DNA of 64,000 nucleotides. Source: Pirellulales bacterium. GTDB taxonomy: Bacteria; Planctomycetota; Planctomycetia; Pirellulales; PALSA-1355. The position numbers and the translations under genes are program-made. This document shows positions 1-9,092 of the stretch, piece after piece (position 1 is the stretch's first letter; each line of letters opens with the position of its first letter). Under the pieces are notes generated by a model. It was not told where the DNA came from. It searched no databases and saw only the letters and a list, made by a program, of their open reading frames with translations. The stretch is from NCBI GenBank assembly GCA_022844125.1, contig JALHMI010000012.1, forward strand, positions 186,001 through 250,000. Reading direction: 5' to 3'.

Positions 1-113
1 GGCATCTGCACCGCCGGCAGAGCACCCCCTTCCCAATAGTCGGTTGTTTCGCCAAGTTCTTGCCGCCACGCCGCTTGCCCAGAATTGGCACAATCGGACG
101 CAATCACCGCCAT
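1..113 (-). CDS. possible next gene of the hpf-ptsN operon, cut by the window edge
   Basis: An ATG at 113 opens a frame that runs without a stop to the left edge (37 codons visible, beginning MAVIASDCANSG). It starts 9 nt after the ptsN stop codon on the same strand, as expected for the next gene of an operon. The visible residues do not match the start of HPr kinase or another family I can name. The upstream GAGTCGGG is only a weak ribosome binding site. Real gene or chance frame cannot be settled from 113 nt. Confidence 0.35.
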   Translation of the reverse strand, partial: MAVIASDCANSGQAAWRQELGETTDYWEGGALPAVQM

Positions 114-122
114 CCCGACTCG

Positions 123-599
123 CTATGAGGCGAAGCCGTTGTTGTCGGCCTCGTCGAGCAAAAGCCGGATGTCGTCGGCGCTCTTGGCCTGCTTCAGGAA
201 CTTGCAGAAGGTGTCGTCCCGCAACTGGCTCGATATGTTCTCCAGCGCCCGCAGGTGATCGCCGGGACGATCGGGCGGAGAGATGAGCAAGAAGAAGAGC
301 TGAACCTTTTCGCCGTCGAGGCTGTTAAAGTCGATCCCGTCACTGCTGACAGCCACGGTTCCGACCAGCCTTTGCACGCTGGGGTGCTTGGCATGGGGCA
401 CGGCCACGCCGCGTCCAATGCCGGTTGAACCAAGTTCTTCGCGTTTAAGGATTGCCTTGACGATGCTCTCGACTTCATCCGAGGCGATATCCCCGGCTTC
501 GAGCAGCGCGCCGATCATTTCGCGAATCGCGCTCTCCTTGTCGTCTGCGGCAAGTTGCGCGCGAATCGCGCTGCTGCTCACAAAATCACCAAACTTCAT
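123..599 (-). CDS. ptsN: PTS IIA-type nitrogen regulatory protein (PtsN-like)
   Basis: EIIA-Ntr/fructose type phosphotransferase domain of about 158 residues, the full length of the family. The phospho-acceptor histidine lies in the motif GRGVAVPHAKHP (His69 from this start). PtsN proteins take phosphate from HPr/NPr and act mainly as regulators rather than in sugar transport. The ATG at 599 was chosen over the ATG at 608 because AAAGGA lies about 10 nt before it but directly abuts the upstream one. It follows hpf by about 110 nt on the same strand; hpf-ptsN linkage is well known from rpoN operons, but no rpoN is visible here. Confidence 0.9.
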   Translation of the reverse strand: MKFGDFVSSSAIRAQLAADDKESAIREMIGALLEAGDIASDEVESIVKAILKREELGSTGIGRGVAVPHAKHPSVQRLVGTVAVSSDGIDFNSLDGEKVQLFFLLISPPDRPGDHLRALENISSQLRDDTFCKFLKQAKSADDIRLLLDEADNNGFAS

Positions 600-719
600 A
601 AAACGCATTTCCTTTCACACCGAGGGACCGCCGCGCTCTTCGAGTCGACCGCACGCGATCGCACCTTGACTGGCCGCAGGGCACGTTCGTGGGGAGTCCG
701 CTCACAGGGCCGCTTCGAA

Positions 720-1064
720 CTAGTCGCCCGCTTCCCCTTCAAACGGAGCCGCTTCGGGACGCGGGGCACGATGGTGGTCCTGAACTTTTTCCTTGTATTT
801 TCTAAGTTGCTGCTCCAGCTTGTGGGTCACGCCATCGAGCGCCGCCATCAGGCCGTCAGCCTGTTCGGTCGCCACAAAGTCGTGCTTATGTTCGGCCGAG
901 ATCCGCACATCCACTGCCGGTTTGTCCGCATGTTCCAAGTCGACCGTCACTTCGATCGAGAGCAGCCGGTCAAACAACCGCAGCAGCTTCTCCATTTTCG
1001 CAGTGATCTTTTCCTTCGTGGCTTCACTCAAATGGCCATGGCGGGCCGAGATTTCGACTTGCAC
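720..1064 (-). CDS. hpf: ribosome hibernation promoting factor / RaiA-like protein
   Basis: A 114-residue protein with the short HPF/YfiA fold: an N-terminal beta strand (MQVEISARHGHLSEATKEKI), a long amphipathic helix, then VTVDLEHADKPAVDVRIS and a second helix with a charged C-terminal tail. It lacks the extra C-terminal dimerisation domain of long HPF, so it is a short-form type. Members bind the 30S subunit in stationary phase and reduce translation. Translation appears to begin at GTG, with AAGGAG about 10 nt upstream. It is the first gene of the hpf-ptsN pair. Confidence 0.87.
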   Translation of the reverse strand: MQVEISARHGHLSEATKEKITAKMEKLLRLFDRLLSIEVTVDLEHADKPAVDVRISAEHKHDFVATEQADGLMAALDGVTHKLEQQLRKYKEKVQDHHRAPRPEAAPFEGEAGD

Positions 1065-1421
1065 GAAAACACGCTCCTTCAGCTAAACCAAAATCGAGCT
1101 TCGGTTTACGGCAAAACTGCCGGCTCGAAAACGGGGCATTCTAACCGCTCTGTGCCAGACGGACAAACGGAGCGAGTGAAATGCCGATCTGCGGGGCGCT
1201 TTTCCGGCCGAACCCGTCGCAGCGGTGTTCAGCACTGCCGACTGCCCCGCCACGAGCCTGCCGCTTCAGAACGCCACCTCTCCCAGTTTAGCCTTTTGTC
1301 CACGTTGAGAAAGGGGGCTTTCGGCCAAGTCGTTCAAGGCTTGCATACGTCAACCGCCAGAATGCCGGGCGAATACCACCGGCGGGGGCGATGTGGATGA
1401 AAAGACGCCTCAGGCGGCCGT
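1065..1421. other. intergenic region upstream of hpf
   Basis: About 360 nt between hpf and the end of the next minus-strand gene. It must carry the hpf promoter, but I see no convincing -35/-10 pair, strong hairpin or protein-like frame. Open frames here have no plausible start site or composition. Confidence 0.5.
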
Positions 1422-3788
1422 TCATTTCGTAGCGGCAGGTCGGCCTGTCGTGCCGCGGCGCGGCGTCAGCTTGCCAATCTGCTTATTCCAGGTGCTGAGC
1501 GCCTGCCGACGTTTGCCCTCATTGTCGTCCGCCCGGTAGCCGTGGCTGGCGCCACCTTTGATCTCGATCAGGGCAGCGATTCCCAAAACCCTAAAGTCCA
1601 AGGCGTCGTTGCGCCCAAGGGCGTCAATCAGGTCCCGATCGGAGCCGGTGTTTAGATCGTTGGCCGTATAGCCCCAAAGCATCCGATCGAGCGCCGGACC
1701 ATCGGCCTGACCTCGCTTCTTAATGAATGCAGCTTGCACGCGAGCCGCGGTCTCCGGACTGCGGGCAATGGCCCGCTGCAGTTCGCGGCGGACCTCTGAC
1801 CAGTACAAATTGAGATCCGGTTCGTTGAGGGCGTCGATGCTCGGTTCGAAGCTGTCGAGATACGTCAGGCCTCGAATCGCGGCCGAACGCACGTTGCGCT
1901 TTCGGCCCAACTTGTGCTGGGGATCGTTGACCTCGCGCAGTTGCAAGCCCACGGGCATGTCGGTCGTCAGATACGCTTCGATTTCGCCGGCAGTGTTACG
2001 GTCTGCATCGCCGAGCACTTCGCCATTGACCCAGGCCGGAAACTCGCCGGCGACAGGCTGCGCGCCCGTGCCCAACAGCGACATCACGGCCGGCGCTTGC
2101 AGCTCCACCGGTGCCGCGTCCTGATTGGCGACCCGAATGATGCCGCTCGTGGAGTAGACGTTGGCCACCAGTGGTGCCGGCGCCACTTGCGGGTTCTTGC
2201 CCGGCGGCAGCTCGCGATAAACTTCCAGGGCCAGAGTCGACTGTGGATCGACAAACGTAATCAGCGGCTCGTGACCGTCGAGTTGTAACCGCAACGAATT
2301 GCCGGCGCGGCTGATGGTGTCAATTAACAGCCGGCCATACTCGACTTTAATGATCGGAACGCCGGCTTCGTCCCAGCCAACGAGCTCCATGGAAGTGGCG
2401 CCGTCGGCCTGAACTGTGAAGTTCGAGCTCAAAGTAAGGGTCGGTTGAAACAGCGGGAGCGACAGTAACCGATCACCTTTTTGCAACAGCGTACCGGCCG
2501 GCGAACGCATCCATTCGCCCGATGCCGGATCAAAGCGGAGAAGGATTTGGCCACGAGTCGAAGTGTAGCGGCCAAAGCCCTCCGCCGGCGCGGCCGCCGG
2601 GCTGACGTCCGGAGCGGGCCCAATCGGTGCAGGCGCGCTCTCGCCGGCGGGTGAAGGAAATGACGTATCCGTCCCCGGCTCGGCAGGCATGTCCTCAGCA
2701 GTTGGCAGACTGCCTGGAATCGGCGCTCCGGTCGCGGTCGGCGGCGGAATGGTCCGAGCAGTACCACCCGGTGGCATCGGCTCTGGCGGAAGCGGCGCAC
2801 CAGCCGACTCGCCTTCAAGAGGCATCTCGGCAGGACGCGCGAGCGACGGATCGGTCGGACCCTCGGCCGGCACTTCCGCCGGCGCGGCATCCTCGGCGTC
2901 GGGATCGGCCGCGGGGACGTCCCCAGCGGGCGCGTTGGGATCGGGCGAGGCAGAATCGTCAGGTGCTTCATCTCCGGCGGGCACAGCAGCATCAGCCGCA
3001 GCTTCAACAGGCTGCTCCGCTGGCTGCGTGGCTGAAGTTTCTGCGACCGGTGGTTCCACGGCCCTTTCGCCTGCCGCTTGGGAATCTTCCGCGGGAGGCA
3101 GGCCTTCGGTCTCGCCGACCAGCGCGGTCACTTGCTCTCGGAAGGGAGAAGGTCCGAAGAAGTACAAACCGGCAAACGTGATGGTCGCCGCCACGAGCAC
3201 GGCCGCCACGATCGGCCAGATTCGCGTGCGGCTTTCGCGCAGATACTCCGGTACCTCGGGCTTCGGCCGGCGGGGAACCGGAGGAGCCGAGGGCTGGGCA
3301 CCGCCCACCTGAGCAGCGCTCGCGGTAGCCATGACCGGTGCGACAATCGCCTCGCCAGCAGCCCTTCCGCGCGAGGAGTCGGCCTGCGCGGGCGGAGCGT
3401 GCACCTCGGCGGCGATGCCGTACATCCGCTGGCGGGCACGGGGGTCGATTTCGGCGGGTTCTCCCAGCACGAGCGTGAGAATCTGGTGGCAGGATGCGAC
3501 TTCCGCCAGGTGGACTTCGGATTCCAGGCAGATGCGTTCGAACTCCGGCACGCGCTCGTCGGCCAGACGATATTCGAGATACTCGGCCACGGTGTTCGGA
3601 TCGGCCCCCAGGCCGCGGCCAACAAGCGCCGGGCTTCCCAGCCGTGGCCGCTGCACGCACTCGCGAATCGCTTGCACCAGCTTGCTGGCGAATTCGCTTT
3701 CTTCGATTTTCTTGCCAATATCGTCGGCATCCTCGGGCTCGAGGTTGCCATCCAGGTACGCCAGCAAGGTTCGGAGCGTTAGTCGCAT
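1422..3788 (-). CDS. single-pass membrane protein with anti-sigma-like N-terminus and FecR-like C-terminus
   Basis: 788 residues. The first 130 residues (MRLTLRTLLAYLDGNLEPED...) are helical and acidic and resemble the small N-terminal domain planctomycetes place on anti-sigma-factor-like proteins, without a Cys/His zinc site. A Pro-rich stretch leads to one membrane helix (RIWPIVAAVLVAATITFAGL, about residues 190-212). Roughly 170 residues of Pro/Ala/Glu-rich linker follow. The C-terminal part (from about GRYTSTRGQILLRFD) is beta-rich with the layout of a FecR-type domain, then a helical tail. The likely topology is cytoplasmic N-terminus and exported C-terminus. No sigma factor gene is adjacent. 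Domain identities are inferred by eye. Confidence 0.75.
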   Translation of the reverse strand: MRLTLRTLLAYLDGNLEPEDADDIGKKIEESEFASKLVQAIRECVQRPRLGSPALVGRGLGADPNTVAEYLEYRLADERVPEFERICLESEVHLAEVASCHQILTLVLGEPAEIDPRARQRMYGIAAEVHAPPAQADSSRGRAAGEAIVAPVMATASAAQVGGAQPSAPPVPRRPKPEVPEYLRESRTRIWPIVAAVLVAATITFAGLYFFGPSPFREQVTALVGETEGLPPAEDSQAAGERAVEPPVAETSATQPAEQPVEAAADAAVPAGDEAPDDSASPDPNAPAGDVPAADPDAEDAAPAEVPAEGPTDPSLARPAEMPLEGESAGAPLPPEPMPPGGTARTIPPPTATGAPIPGSLPTAEDMPAEPGTDTSFPSPAGESAPAPIGPAPDVSPAAAPAEGFGRYTSTRGQILLRFDPASGEWMRSPAGTLLQKGDRLLSLPLFQPTLTLSSNFTVQADGATSMELVGWDEAGVPIIKVEYGRLLIDTISRAGNSLRLQLDGHEPLITFVDPQSTLALEVYRELPPGKNPQVAPAPLVANVYSTSGIIRVANQDAAPVELQAPAVMSLLGTGAQPVAGEFPAWVNGEVLGDADRNTAGEIEAYLTTDMPVGLQLREVNDPQHKLGRKRNVRSAAIRGLTYLDSFEPSIDALNEPDLNLYWSEVRRELQRAIARSPETAARVQAAFIKKRGQADGPALDRMLWGYTANDLNTGSDRDLIDALGRNDALDFRVLGIAALIEIKGGASHGYRADDNEGKRRQALSTWNKQIGKLTPRRGTTGRPAATK

Positions 3789-4185
3789 GATCTAGTATCC
3801 AACAGTCGGCGTTCCAACAGGTTGCGTGCTGCGTCGCAGTAAGTGTTTGGCAGGCGCAGCGATCTCGTCCATGCAGTTAATAGTGCGAGCCGGGCGGCAG
3901 TTCCGTGCAAATTTCTGCGAAGATTCTTCACGCCGTGCGCGAGTTGGCAATCCATGGATGCCTCTGAAATGGACGCAAAGTTTCGCCAACCGCGCCGCGC
4001 CATCCGAGCGGTTCAGTTGCCGGACGGAATCTGGTCAGTTTGACTGCAATTTTCGGCCACCCCTGTGCGCCTGGAGAATTCGCCGTGTAAAATTGAGTGA
4101 GGCGGCCGCGCCGAACCACGTGAGCCGCCCCAATCCATCCCGCTGATCATTTCTCACTTCGCTTGGGCCATTCAGTAGGTCATTG
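3789..4185. other. intergenic region between divergent genes
   Basis: About 400 nt between the divergent 1422-3788 and 4186-4722 genes. It must hold the promoters of both. I found no strong consensus promoter, hairpin or repeat, and the open frames in it do not look like protein. Confidence 0.5.
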
Positions 4186-4722
4186 ATGTCCGGGAGCACT
4201 CGCGTGTCCAGTGCGCACGATCGCATCCGCCGCCAGCAATTGCTCGTTCAAGCCGAGGGTTACCTCGAGCTGGGAATGGCAGAGCATGCGCTAGCGGTTT
4301 TGGATCGCTGCGACCAATTGGCCCGACTGCCGGAGCATGGCCTGTTTCTGAAGGGGCAATGTCTGCGCGAGCTCGGCCGATTTCGCGAAGCGCTCGATCC
4401 CTTGTGGCAAGCAGCTCAGAGCAATCCCGAGAACATCAGTACGTGGCTCGCGCTGGGATGGTGTTATAAGCGCACCGGAAAGCTTGACCGGGCGATCGAG
4501 TCGCTTGAAGAGGCGCTCTCCGTCGAACCGAATGACGCGCTGGTGCACTACAACCTGGCCTGCTACTGGGCGCTCGCCAAGAACAAGCGCCAGGCTCTGA
4601 ACTATCTGGCCCGGGCCTTCAATCTTGAAGAAGAATACCGCTCGCTAGTAGCGGATGAGTCGGACTTCGACCCGATCCGCAACGATCCGGCCTTTCAGGC
4701 CCTGGTGCGCGTGACGGTTTGA
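4186..4722 (+). CDS. TPR-repeat protein
   Basis: 178 residues made almost entirely of tetratricopeptide helices, e.g. EGYLELGMAEHALAVLDRCD, LKGQCLRELGRFREALDPLW, LALGWCYKRTGKLDRAIESL and VHYNLACYWALAKNKRQALN, about four repeats. The canonical small/large pattern (W/Y-A-G-A-P-type positions) is clear in the third repeat. There is no signal peptide, so it is probably cytoplasmic and acts as a protein-interaction module. The C-terminal DFDPIRNDPAFQALV is a frequent end of TPR proteins. A TTG directly precedes the ATG used here. Partner unknown. Confidence 0.85.
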   Translation: MSGSTRVSSAHDRIRRQQLLVQAEGYLELGMAEHALAVLDRCDQLARLPEHGLFLKGQCLRELGRFREALDPLWQAAQSNPENISTWLALGWCYKRTGKLDRAIESLEEALSVEPNDALVHYNLACYWALAKNKRQALNYLARAFNLEEEYRSLVADESDFDPIRNDPAFQALVRVTV

Positions 4723-4762
4723 CGCCCTCTCAATCCCAGAGCAAGGGTCGTTCTTCATTCGT

Positions 4763-4829
4763 AACCCGAAGCGTCAGCGAGACGAACTGCTAAGTTGTTG
4801 GCCGTTTGTCCTCGCTCACGCATCCGGTT
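4763..4829. repeat. degenerate copy of the AACCCGAAGCG inverted repeat
   Basis: AACCCGAAGCGTCAGCGAG, then about 28 nt, then CTCGCTCACGCATCCGGTTA, an imperfect inverted repeat. The same arms occur at 17325-17390 and 61587-61649. It lies in the convergent gap after the TPR gene. Confidence 0.75.
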
Positions 4830-4853
4830 ATGAATTCAACGCGGAACAACAAA

Positions 4854-4886
4854 AGGCCCTCGGCCGGACGCACCGACCGAGGGCCT
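4854..4886 (-). terminator. rho-independent terminator of the BBP7 gene
   Basis: Perfect 10-bp stem AGGCCCTCGG / CCGAGGGCCT with a 13-nt loop. On the minus strand it is followed by TTTTGTTGTT. It sits 40 nt past the stop codon of the 4926-6299 gene. Confidence 0.85.
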
Positions 4887-4925
4887 AGTAAAGGATCGCC
4901 AGCCCGCCACCACACCGTTATCTGA

Positions 4926-6299
4926 TTAGAAGAAGAAACCGCCGCCCATCATCACGCCGTGCAGGATCAGGCTCCCGTTCTGGTTGATTTCGCGGAAGCC
5001 TTGGTAGTCGGCTTCGTAGGCCAGAAACTGTTCATCCGAGAGGGCGACGTTCGCGATGCCGATCACGCGGTAGCCCACGTAGCTGAACACGTTCGGCCGC
5101 CAGAAGTAAGTCACGCCGGTGTCGATTTCGCCGAGCACCGAGAAGTCGTTCTTGTGGGCCTCGATGTCGTACGTGTTGCCGAAGTCGTCGACCAGGTAAT
5201 TGCCGTTGCCGTCGCGAACCTGCGTGCGGCCGTTCATCTGGTTGCCAAACAGGCCGACCTTCGGTGAGAAGAACAGACCCCAGCGGTTGCCGATCATGTA
5301 GTTGTTGAAGCTGCCGAATTGGACGCCGTACATGTTGTTGACCATGCGGTTCTGGTGCTGTGCCCAGTCGTCGGGATTGCTCCAGTCTCCGCCGCCCGTC
5401 AGACCGCGGAACGCCAGGGATTCGTCGAAGCGGAAGTAGCGAAAGCCGACGAACGGAACCGAGGTCAAGCGGCCGTAGTTCCATGCGCCGAGCAGGCCGT
5501 TGATTTCGAAGTTGTTGATGTTGTCCGTGCGATAGATCCGGTGACTCGCCGAGTTGTCGAAGTAGGTCGACATCGGCACGCCGTTGATCTCCAGCGGACC
5601 GAACTGTTGCTCAAGGTTGATCGGGGTGCTGAGCTCGTTCGTAGCGCTGTTGATCTCCGCGAAACCCTGCATGGGGGCCAGACCCCAGTAGGTGATCGCA
5701 ATGCCGGGGCCCATCCCGCAACCGCTATTGCACGGCATACCGCAGCCGGGTGCGCCGCAGCAACCCGTCGCGCAACCGGCGCCGGCACCGCCGCCGCCGA
5801 ACATGTATCCGCCGGTGAACTCCCAGCCACCTTGCCAGTCGACGCCCGCATTTTGGGTGTTCATCAACTGGTTTTCGTTGACATTCGTTTCGTACGTGGT
5901 CCAGAAGGGATTCGCCCGGTTGCGACCCATCACGATGGCGCCCGCCGTGCCAAACCAGCCGCCACAGCGCGATTCGCAACACCCCGTGGCACAACTGTCA
6001 CAGGCGCCCCACTCGTTAGCGATCGCCTCTTGAAACTGGGTGTTGCCTTCAGCGCCGGGAATAATCGCACCTTCCGCCGGTGGAGGGCTGGGCACGGTCT
6101 CTTGGCGTTCCGAGGTGAACACCGAACCATAAGGCGAGACGCCCGTGCTGGGCAGATCGTAGCTGGCCGTGACCGCGTCGACAGCCGTGACCGGCGGGAG
6201 CGGCAGCAAGCTGGGAGAACCATACTGGGCAGCGGCCTGCTGCGCAGCGAGGACGAGGCCCGCACACGCCATAAGCGCGCGGGCAGACAAGGATTTCAT
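4926..6299 (-). CDS. BBP7 family outer-membrane beta-barrel protein
   Basis: 457 residues. An N-terminal signal peptide (MKSLSARALMACAGLVLAAQ, cleavage near AQAAAQ) is followed by a low-complexity spacer, a Cys/Gly-rich segment (CDSCATGCCESRCGGWFG and GCATGCCGAPGCGMPC), and a long C-terminal region of alternating aromatic/polar strands typical of a beta barrel (GVTYFWRPNVFSYVGYRVIG). It ends in the aromatic residues FFF, a common barrel terminus. BBP7 proteins are a planctomycete outer-membrane family of unknown precise function. The start at 6299 has AAAGGAG 8 nt upstream and gives the signal peptide its natural N-terminus; an ATG at 6440 is open but unsupported. Confidence 0.82.
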   Translation of the reverse strand: MKSLSARALMACAGLVLAAQQAAAQYGSPSLLPLPPVTAVDAVTASYDLPSTGVSPYGSVFTSERQETVPSPPPAEGAIIPGAEGNTQFQEAIANEWGACDSCATGCCESRCGGWFGTAGAIVMGRNRANPFWTTYETNVNENQLMNTQNAGVDWQGGWEFTGGYMFGGGGAGAGCATGCCGAPGCGMPCNSGCGMGPGIAITYWGLAPMQGFAEINSATNELSTPINLEQQFGPLEINGVPMSTYFDNSASHRIYRTDNINNFEINGLLGAWNYGRLTSVPFVGFRYFRFDESLAFRGLTGGGDWSNPDDWAQHQNRMVNNMYGVQFGSFNNYMIGNRWGLFFSPKVGLFGNQMNGRTQVRDGNGNYLVDDFGNTYDIEAHKNDFSVLGEIDTGVTYFWRPNVFSYVGYRVIGIANVALSDEQFLAYEADYQGFREINQNGSLILHGVMMGGGFFF

Positions 6300-6684
6300 C
6301 GCAGACTCCTTTCCGAACAAGGTCAATCCGTTTTGCGCCAGCCTCCGTGTTGGCGACGCAAAGACAGCCGGCAGGGTCTCGAACCGTGCACTCCAGCGCG
6401 CGGCCCGATGCGTGGAAATCCATTCCCACCCAACAAGCAAAACTCCGTTTCAGTGGGTAGCATCGACTCGCCAGCTAGTGTCCGATGCGGCGAAATCGCA
6501 CGCTCTTGGCGGGTTTTGTTCAAGTCGCTCGCGCAGTTCGGCTCGACCGACGCGACCGGCGCCGAATGCCGTGGGCGGAAATTGCGCTCGCCAGTGCATA
6601 GAGCGCAGGGTTTGAAGATACGGCCGCTAGGACCGTTAAAGATGTGACGGGGATGGCAATTCTAGAGCGGTGTTGCCATCCAAG

Positions 6685-6769
6685 TTTAGCCCCAGGAGCA
6701 ACGCTCCGCGCGCGAAGCTGTGCCACGCGACCACGATGAACCGCCCGGAGCGTTGCTCCTGGGGCTAAA
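6685..6769. repeat. perfect 24-bp inverted repeat, MITE-like
   Basis: TTTAGCCCCAGGAGCAACGC (continuing TCCG) at 6685-6708 is matched by its exact reverse complement at 6746-6769, with 37 nt between. There is no coding frame of note and no T-tract right after the stem. It lies between the BBP7 gene and the parA-like gene in the 490-nt gap 6300-6789, which otherwise shows nothing clear. Confidence 0.85.
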
Positions 6770-6789
6770 CGGCTGCCGGCGAATCACGT

Positions 6790-7575
6790 CTAACCCGCCG
6801 CCACTTCGCGGGCCAACTGCTCATAGTCTTCCGCCCCGCGCGAGTCGGGGGCGTAGTGGAAGATCGACTGCCCAAAGCTGGGGGCCTCGGCCAGGCGGAT
6901 GTTCCGCCGGATCCGGGTCTGAAACGTCCGGGCGTGCTCCCAGGGAGTGCGCGGCTGGCGCGTCGCTGCCAGAAACTGCTCCACGTCGCTGGTCACTTCG
7001 GCGGCCAGCTTGGTGCCCGAGTCGTACATACAGTACACGACGCCCGAGAGCTTGAGTCGGTCATTAAGCCGTTTGGAGACCAGGTCGATGGTCTGCAGCA
7101 GCTTGCTCAGGCCGTGCAGGGCCAGGAAGTGCGGCTGGAGCGGCAGGAATACTTCGTCGACCGCCGCCAGGGCATTGAGCGTCAGGATGCCGAGCGACGG
7201 CGGGCAGTCGATCAGCACGTAGTCGAATTGGTCCTTCACCCGGGCCAGCTTGTCGCGCAGGATCACCTCGCGACCGACCACGCCGACGAGTTCCACTTCG
7301 GCCGCGGCCAGGTCGATGTGCGAGCCGGCGACCCACAGGTTCTCGTTCGCCTCGCGCCACACGTCGGCCAGTTCCGCATCGCCGGTCAGCACGTCGTAGA
7401 CGCTGAGTTCGTCGCGCGCCGGCTGGAGTCCCAGATGGAGCGTGGCGTGCGCCTGCGGATCGAGATCGATCAGGCAGACTCGCAAACCGGTGGCGGCCAG
7501 CGCCGCGCTCAAGTTCACCGCGGTGGTGGTCTTACCCACGCCACCCTTTTGATTCAGAACGGCAATCGAACGCAT
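6790..7575 (-). CDS. ParA family ATPase
   Basis: 261 residues. A deviant Walker A KGGVGKTT is at residues 10-17 ([17 protein letters not shown]), with the switch [15 protein letters not shown] and Walker [18 protein letters not shown]. These are all hallmarks of the ParA/MinD family with chromosome- or cargo-partitioning roles. No parB or parS motif lies beside it, so an orphan cargo-positioning role is as likely as chromosome segregation. The start at 7575 directly precedes the P-loop strand; an ATG 48 nt upstream is open but poorly supported. GCTATAATCC upstream (7648-7655, minus strand) may be a -10 element. Confidence 0.88.
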   Translation of the reverse strand: MRSIAVLNQKGGVGKTTTAVNLSAALAATGLRVCLIDLDPQAHATLHLGLQPARDELSVYDVLTGDAELADVWREANENLWVAGSHIDLAAAEVELVGVVGREVILRDKLARVKDQFDYVLIDCPPSLGILTLNALAAVDEVFLPLQPHFLALHGLSKLLQTIDLVSKRLNDRLKLSGVVYCMYDSGTKLAAEVTSDVEQFLAATRQPRTPWEHARTFQTRIRRNIRLAEAPSFGQSIFHYAPDSRGAEDYEQLAREVAAG

Positions 7576-7712
7576 CGGTGCGGAACTCCTTTTCCGGTGA
7601 CGCCCGCTGCACAGATGCAACATGTGCGCAGCGGGCGTAGCGCGGCGGATTATAGCGGCACGTGGCTGCTAGCACCTAGAGCGAAACCGTGTGGGATGTC
7701 GCCGGAAGCAGG

Positions 7713-8270
7713 CTATTGGTGCGTGACCGGCATCGCAATCACCAGGCCGGCCGTGCGCGAGCGGGTGTCCATCCGCGTCGGCTGGTGACACTTCAGGCAC
7801 TCGGACTCGAGGACGATCTTGCCCACGCGGCGGTAGGTTCCGCCGTCGACTTGTTCGTGACTGGCGGCGCCGGCGGCTAGCTTCGCGGCCGCTTCTTTCT
7901 CGAAGTCATTGGCCGGCTCGTGGTCTTTGTTCATCGCTTGCGCGTTCACGGCCAGCCAGCGCAGCTCGACGCCTTGGCGGCGCGAGAGTTCGCGAAACAC
8001 GCCGCGGAGCGTGGCGGCGGGAATCGCCACACCTTCGTCCTCGCGGAAGTATTGCAGATGCACGACCTGCAGCGTGGCGTGCATTGCTTCGTGCAGGATC
8101 TCGGCTCGGCGGCGCGCCTCTTCGACCGACGGCAGCGGCGGCTCTTTCGTAGCGGCAGGGACGGCCGGTGGCGACTTGGGCGCATCGGCCCGACTCGTGA
8201 GTTGCCACAAGCCGGCCACCAGGAGCGCGAGTCCACAACAAACGCCCAGAGAGCGCATCGAGGTTCCCAT
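7713..8270 (-). CDS. exported DUF3365 (Tll0287-like) haem-binding domain protein
   Basis: 185 residues with an N-terminal hydrophobic export segment (SLGVCCGLALLVAGLWQL). It then has the DUF3365/Tll0287-like pattern HEAMHATLQVVHLQYFREDE, FRELSRRQGVELRWLAVN, MNKDHEPANDFEKEA and a single c-type haem motif CLKCH at residues 158-162. Related proteins are mono-haem sensor-like periplasmic domains. Translation starts 6 nt after the stop of the ABC permease, so it is co-transcribed with an ABC transporter; a periplasmic redox or ligand-binding partner is an inference. The haem ligation requires an unseen cytochrome c maturation system. Confidence 0.8.
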   Translation of the reverse strand: MGTSMRSLGVCCGLALLVAGLWQLTSRADAPKSPPAVPAATKEPPLPSVEEARRRAEILHEAMHATLQVVHLQYFREDEGVAIPAATLRGVFRELSRRQGVELRWLAVNAQAMNKDHEPANDFEKEAAAKLAAGAASHEQVDGGTYRRVGKIVLESECLKCHQPTRMDTRSRTAGLVIAMPVTHQ

Positions 8271-8276
8271 AGGTTT

Positions 8277-9092
8277 CTACACCGTGCAGATGTCGCGGCG
8301 GCTGAAGATCACTCCGGCGGCGGTCCACAGGACGACGGCGACCGTAAGCAGCACCGCCATGTTGCTCCAGGGAACAGCGCCGTCACGAAGGATCACCATC
8401 GGCAGATAGTAGTGGAGAGGTCCCAGGAACGACAGTCGATCGGCGACATCCCAAAAGGGACCGAGAAAGTTCAACAGGAATGACGCCAGGAGAATCATGA
8501 ACATCACGGCGAGCGCCGGGCCGCGACGATCAAAGTAGGAGGAGACGCACCAGGTCAGGCCGCCGACGGCCAGGTACAGGCACATGCAGTTGGCCAGCAC
8601 GATCAGCGTCCGCCCTGTGTCGGGGCGAGAGGCAGGATCGACAAACGAGCGGCCGAACATGTAGCCAATGAAACCGAGCAGCAGCACGAGGGTGCCTGCG
8701 GCGATCCAGACGATTGTCTCGCTGCGGAGCACAGTCCAGCGCGTGACCGGTAGCGTGAGCGTAAGATCGATCGTGCCGCGGTCGATCTCGCCCGCCGGGA
8801 TGCGCGTGCAGCAGATCATCGCGTGGGCCCAGATCAGTGAGAGCACGACGGGATGCACCCAGGGGAACGCCATGAAGGCTTGTGGCCCCATCGATTCGGA
8901 AGCATCGACGCCGAGCATCGCGCCGACCAGCGACTGCACGAAGCCGATCTGCAGCATGCCATTCTGGAACTGCGATTGAAACGTTGGCAGTACGTAAGCG
9001 AGCACGGCCTCGACGCCCAGCAGCAGCGCGCCGCACATCACCGTGGCCGGCCACATCTCGAGCGCGGCTTTCAGCATCAGCCCCCAATTCAT
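8277..9092 (-). CDS. ABC-2 type transporter permease
   Basis: 271 residues with about six hydrophobic segments (e.g. MWPATVMCGALLLGVEAVLA, WIAAGTLVLLLGFIGYMFG, LAVMFMILLASFLLNFLG). A cytoplasmic-side motif GEIDRGTIDLTLTLPVTRW between the first two segments is typical of ABC-2 permeases. It overlaps the ATPase gene by 4 nt (ATGA), indicating translational coupling. Substrate unknown. Confidence 0.85.
   Translation of the reverse strand: MNWGLMLKAALEMWPATVMCGALLLGVEAVLAYVLPTFQSQFQNGMLQIGFVQSLVGAMLGVDASESMGPQAFMAFPWVHPVVLSLIWAHAMICCTRIPAGEIDRGTIDLTLTLPVTRWTVLRSETIVWIAAGTLVLLLGFIGYMFGRSFVDPASRPDTGRTLIVLANCMCLYLAVGGLTWCVSSYFDRRGPALAVMFMILLASFLLNFLGPFWDVADRLSFLGPLHYYLPMVILRDGAVPWSNMAVLLTVAVVLWTAAGVIFSRRDICTV

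Noticed and set aside
5319-6647. A 442-codon frame opposite the BBP7 gene
   Set aside because: Arg/Ala/His-rich shadow of a barrel gene that has a signal peptide, RBS and terminator.
6520-6726. 68-codon frame on the minus strand in the repeat area
   Set aside because: Lies across the left arm of the 24-bp inverted repeat and shows no RBS or protein-like features.
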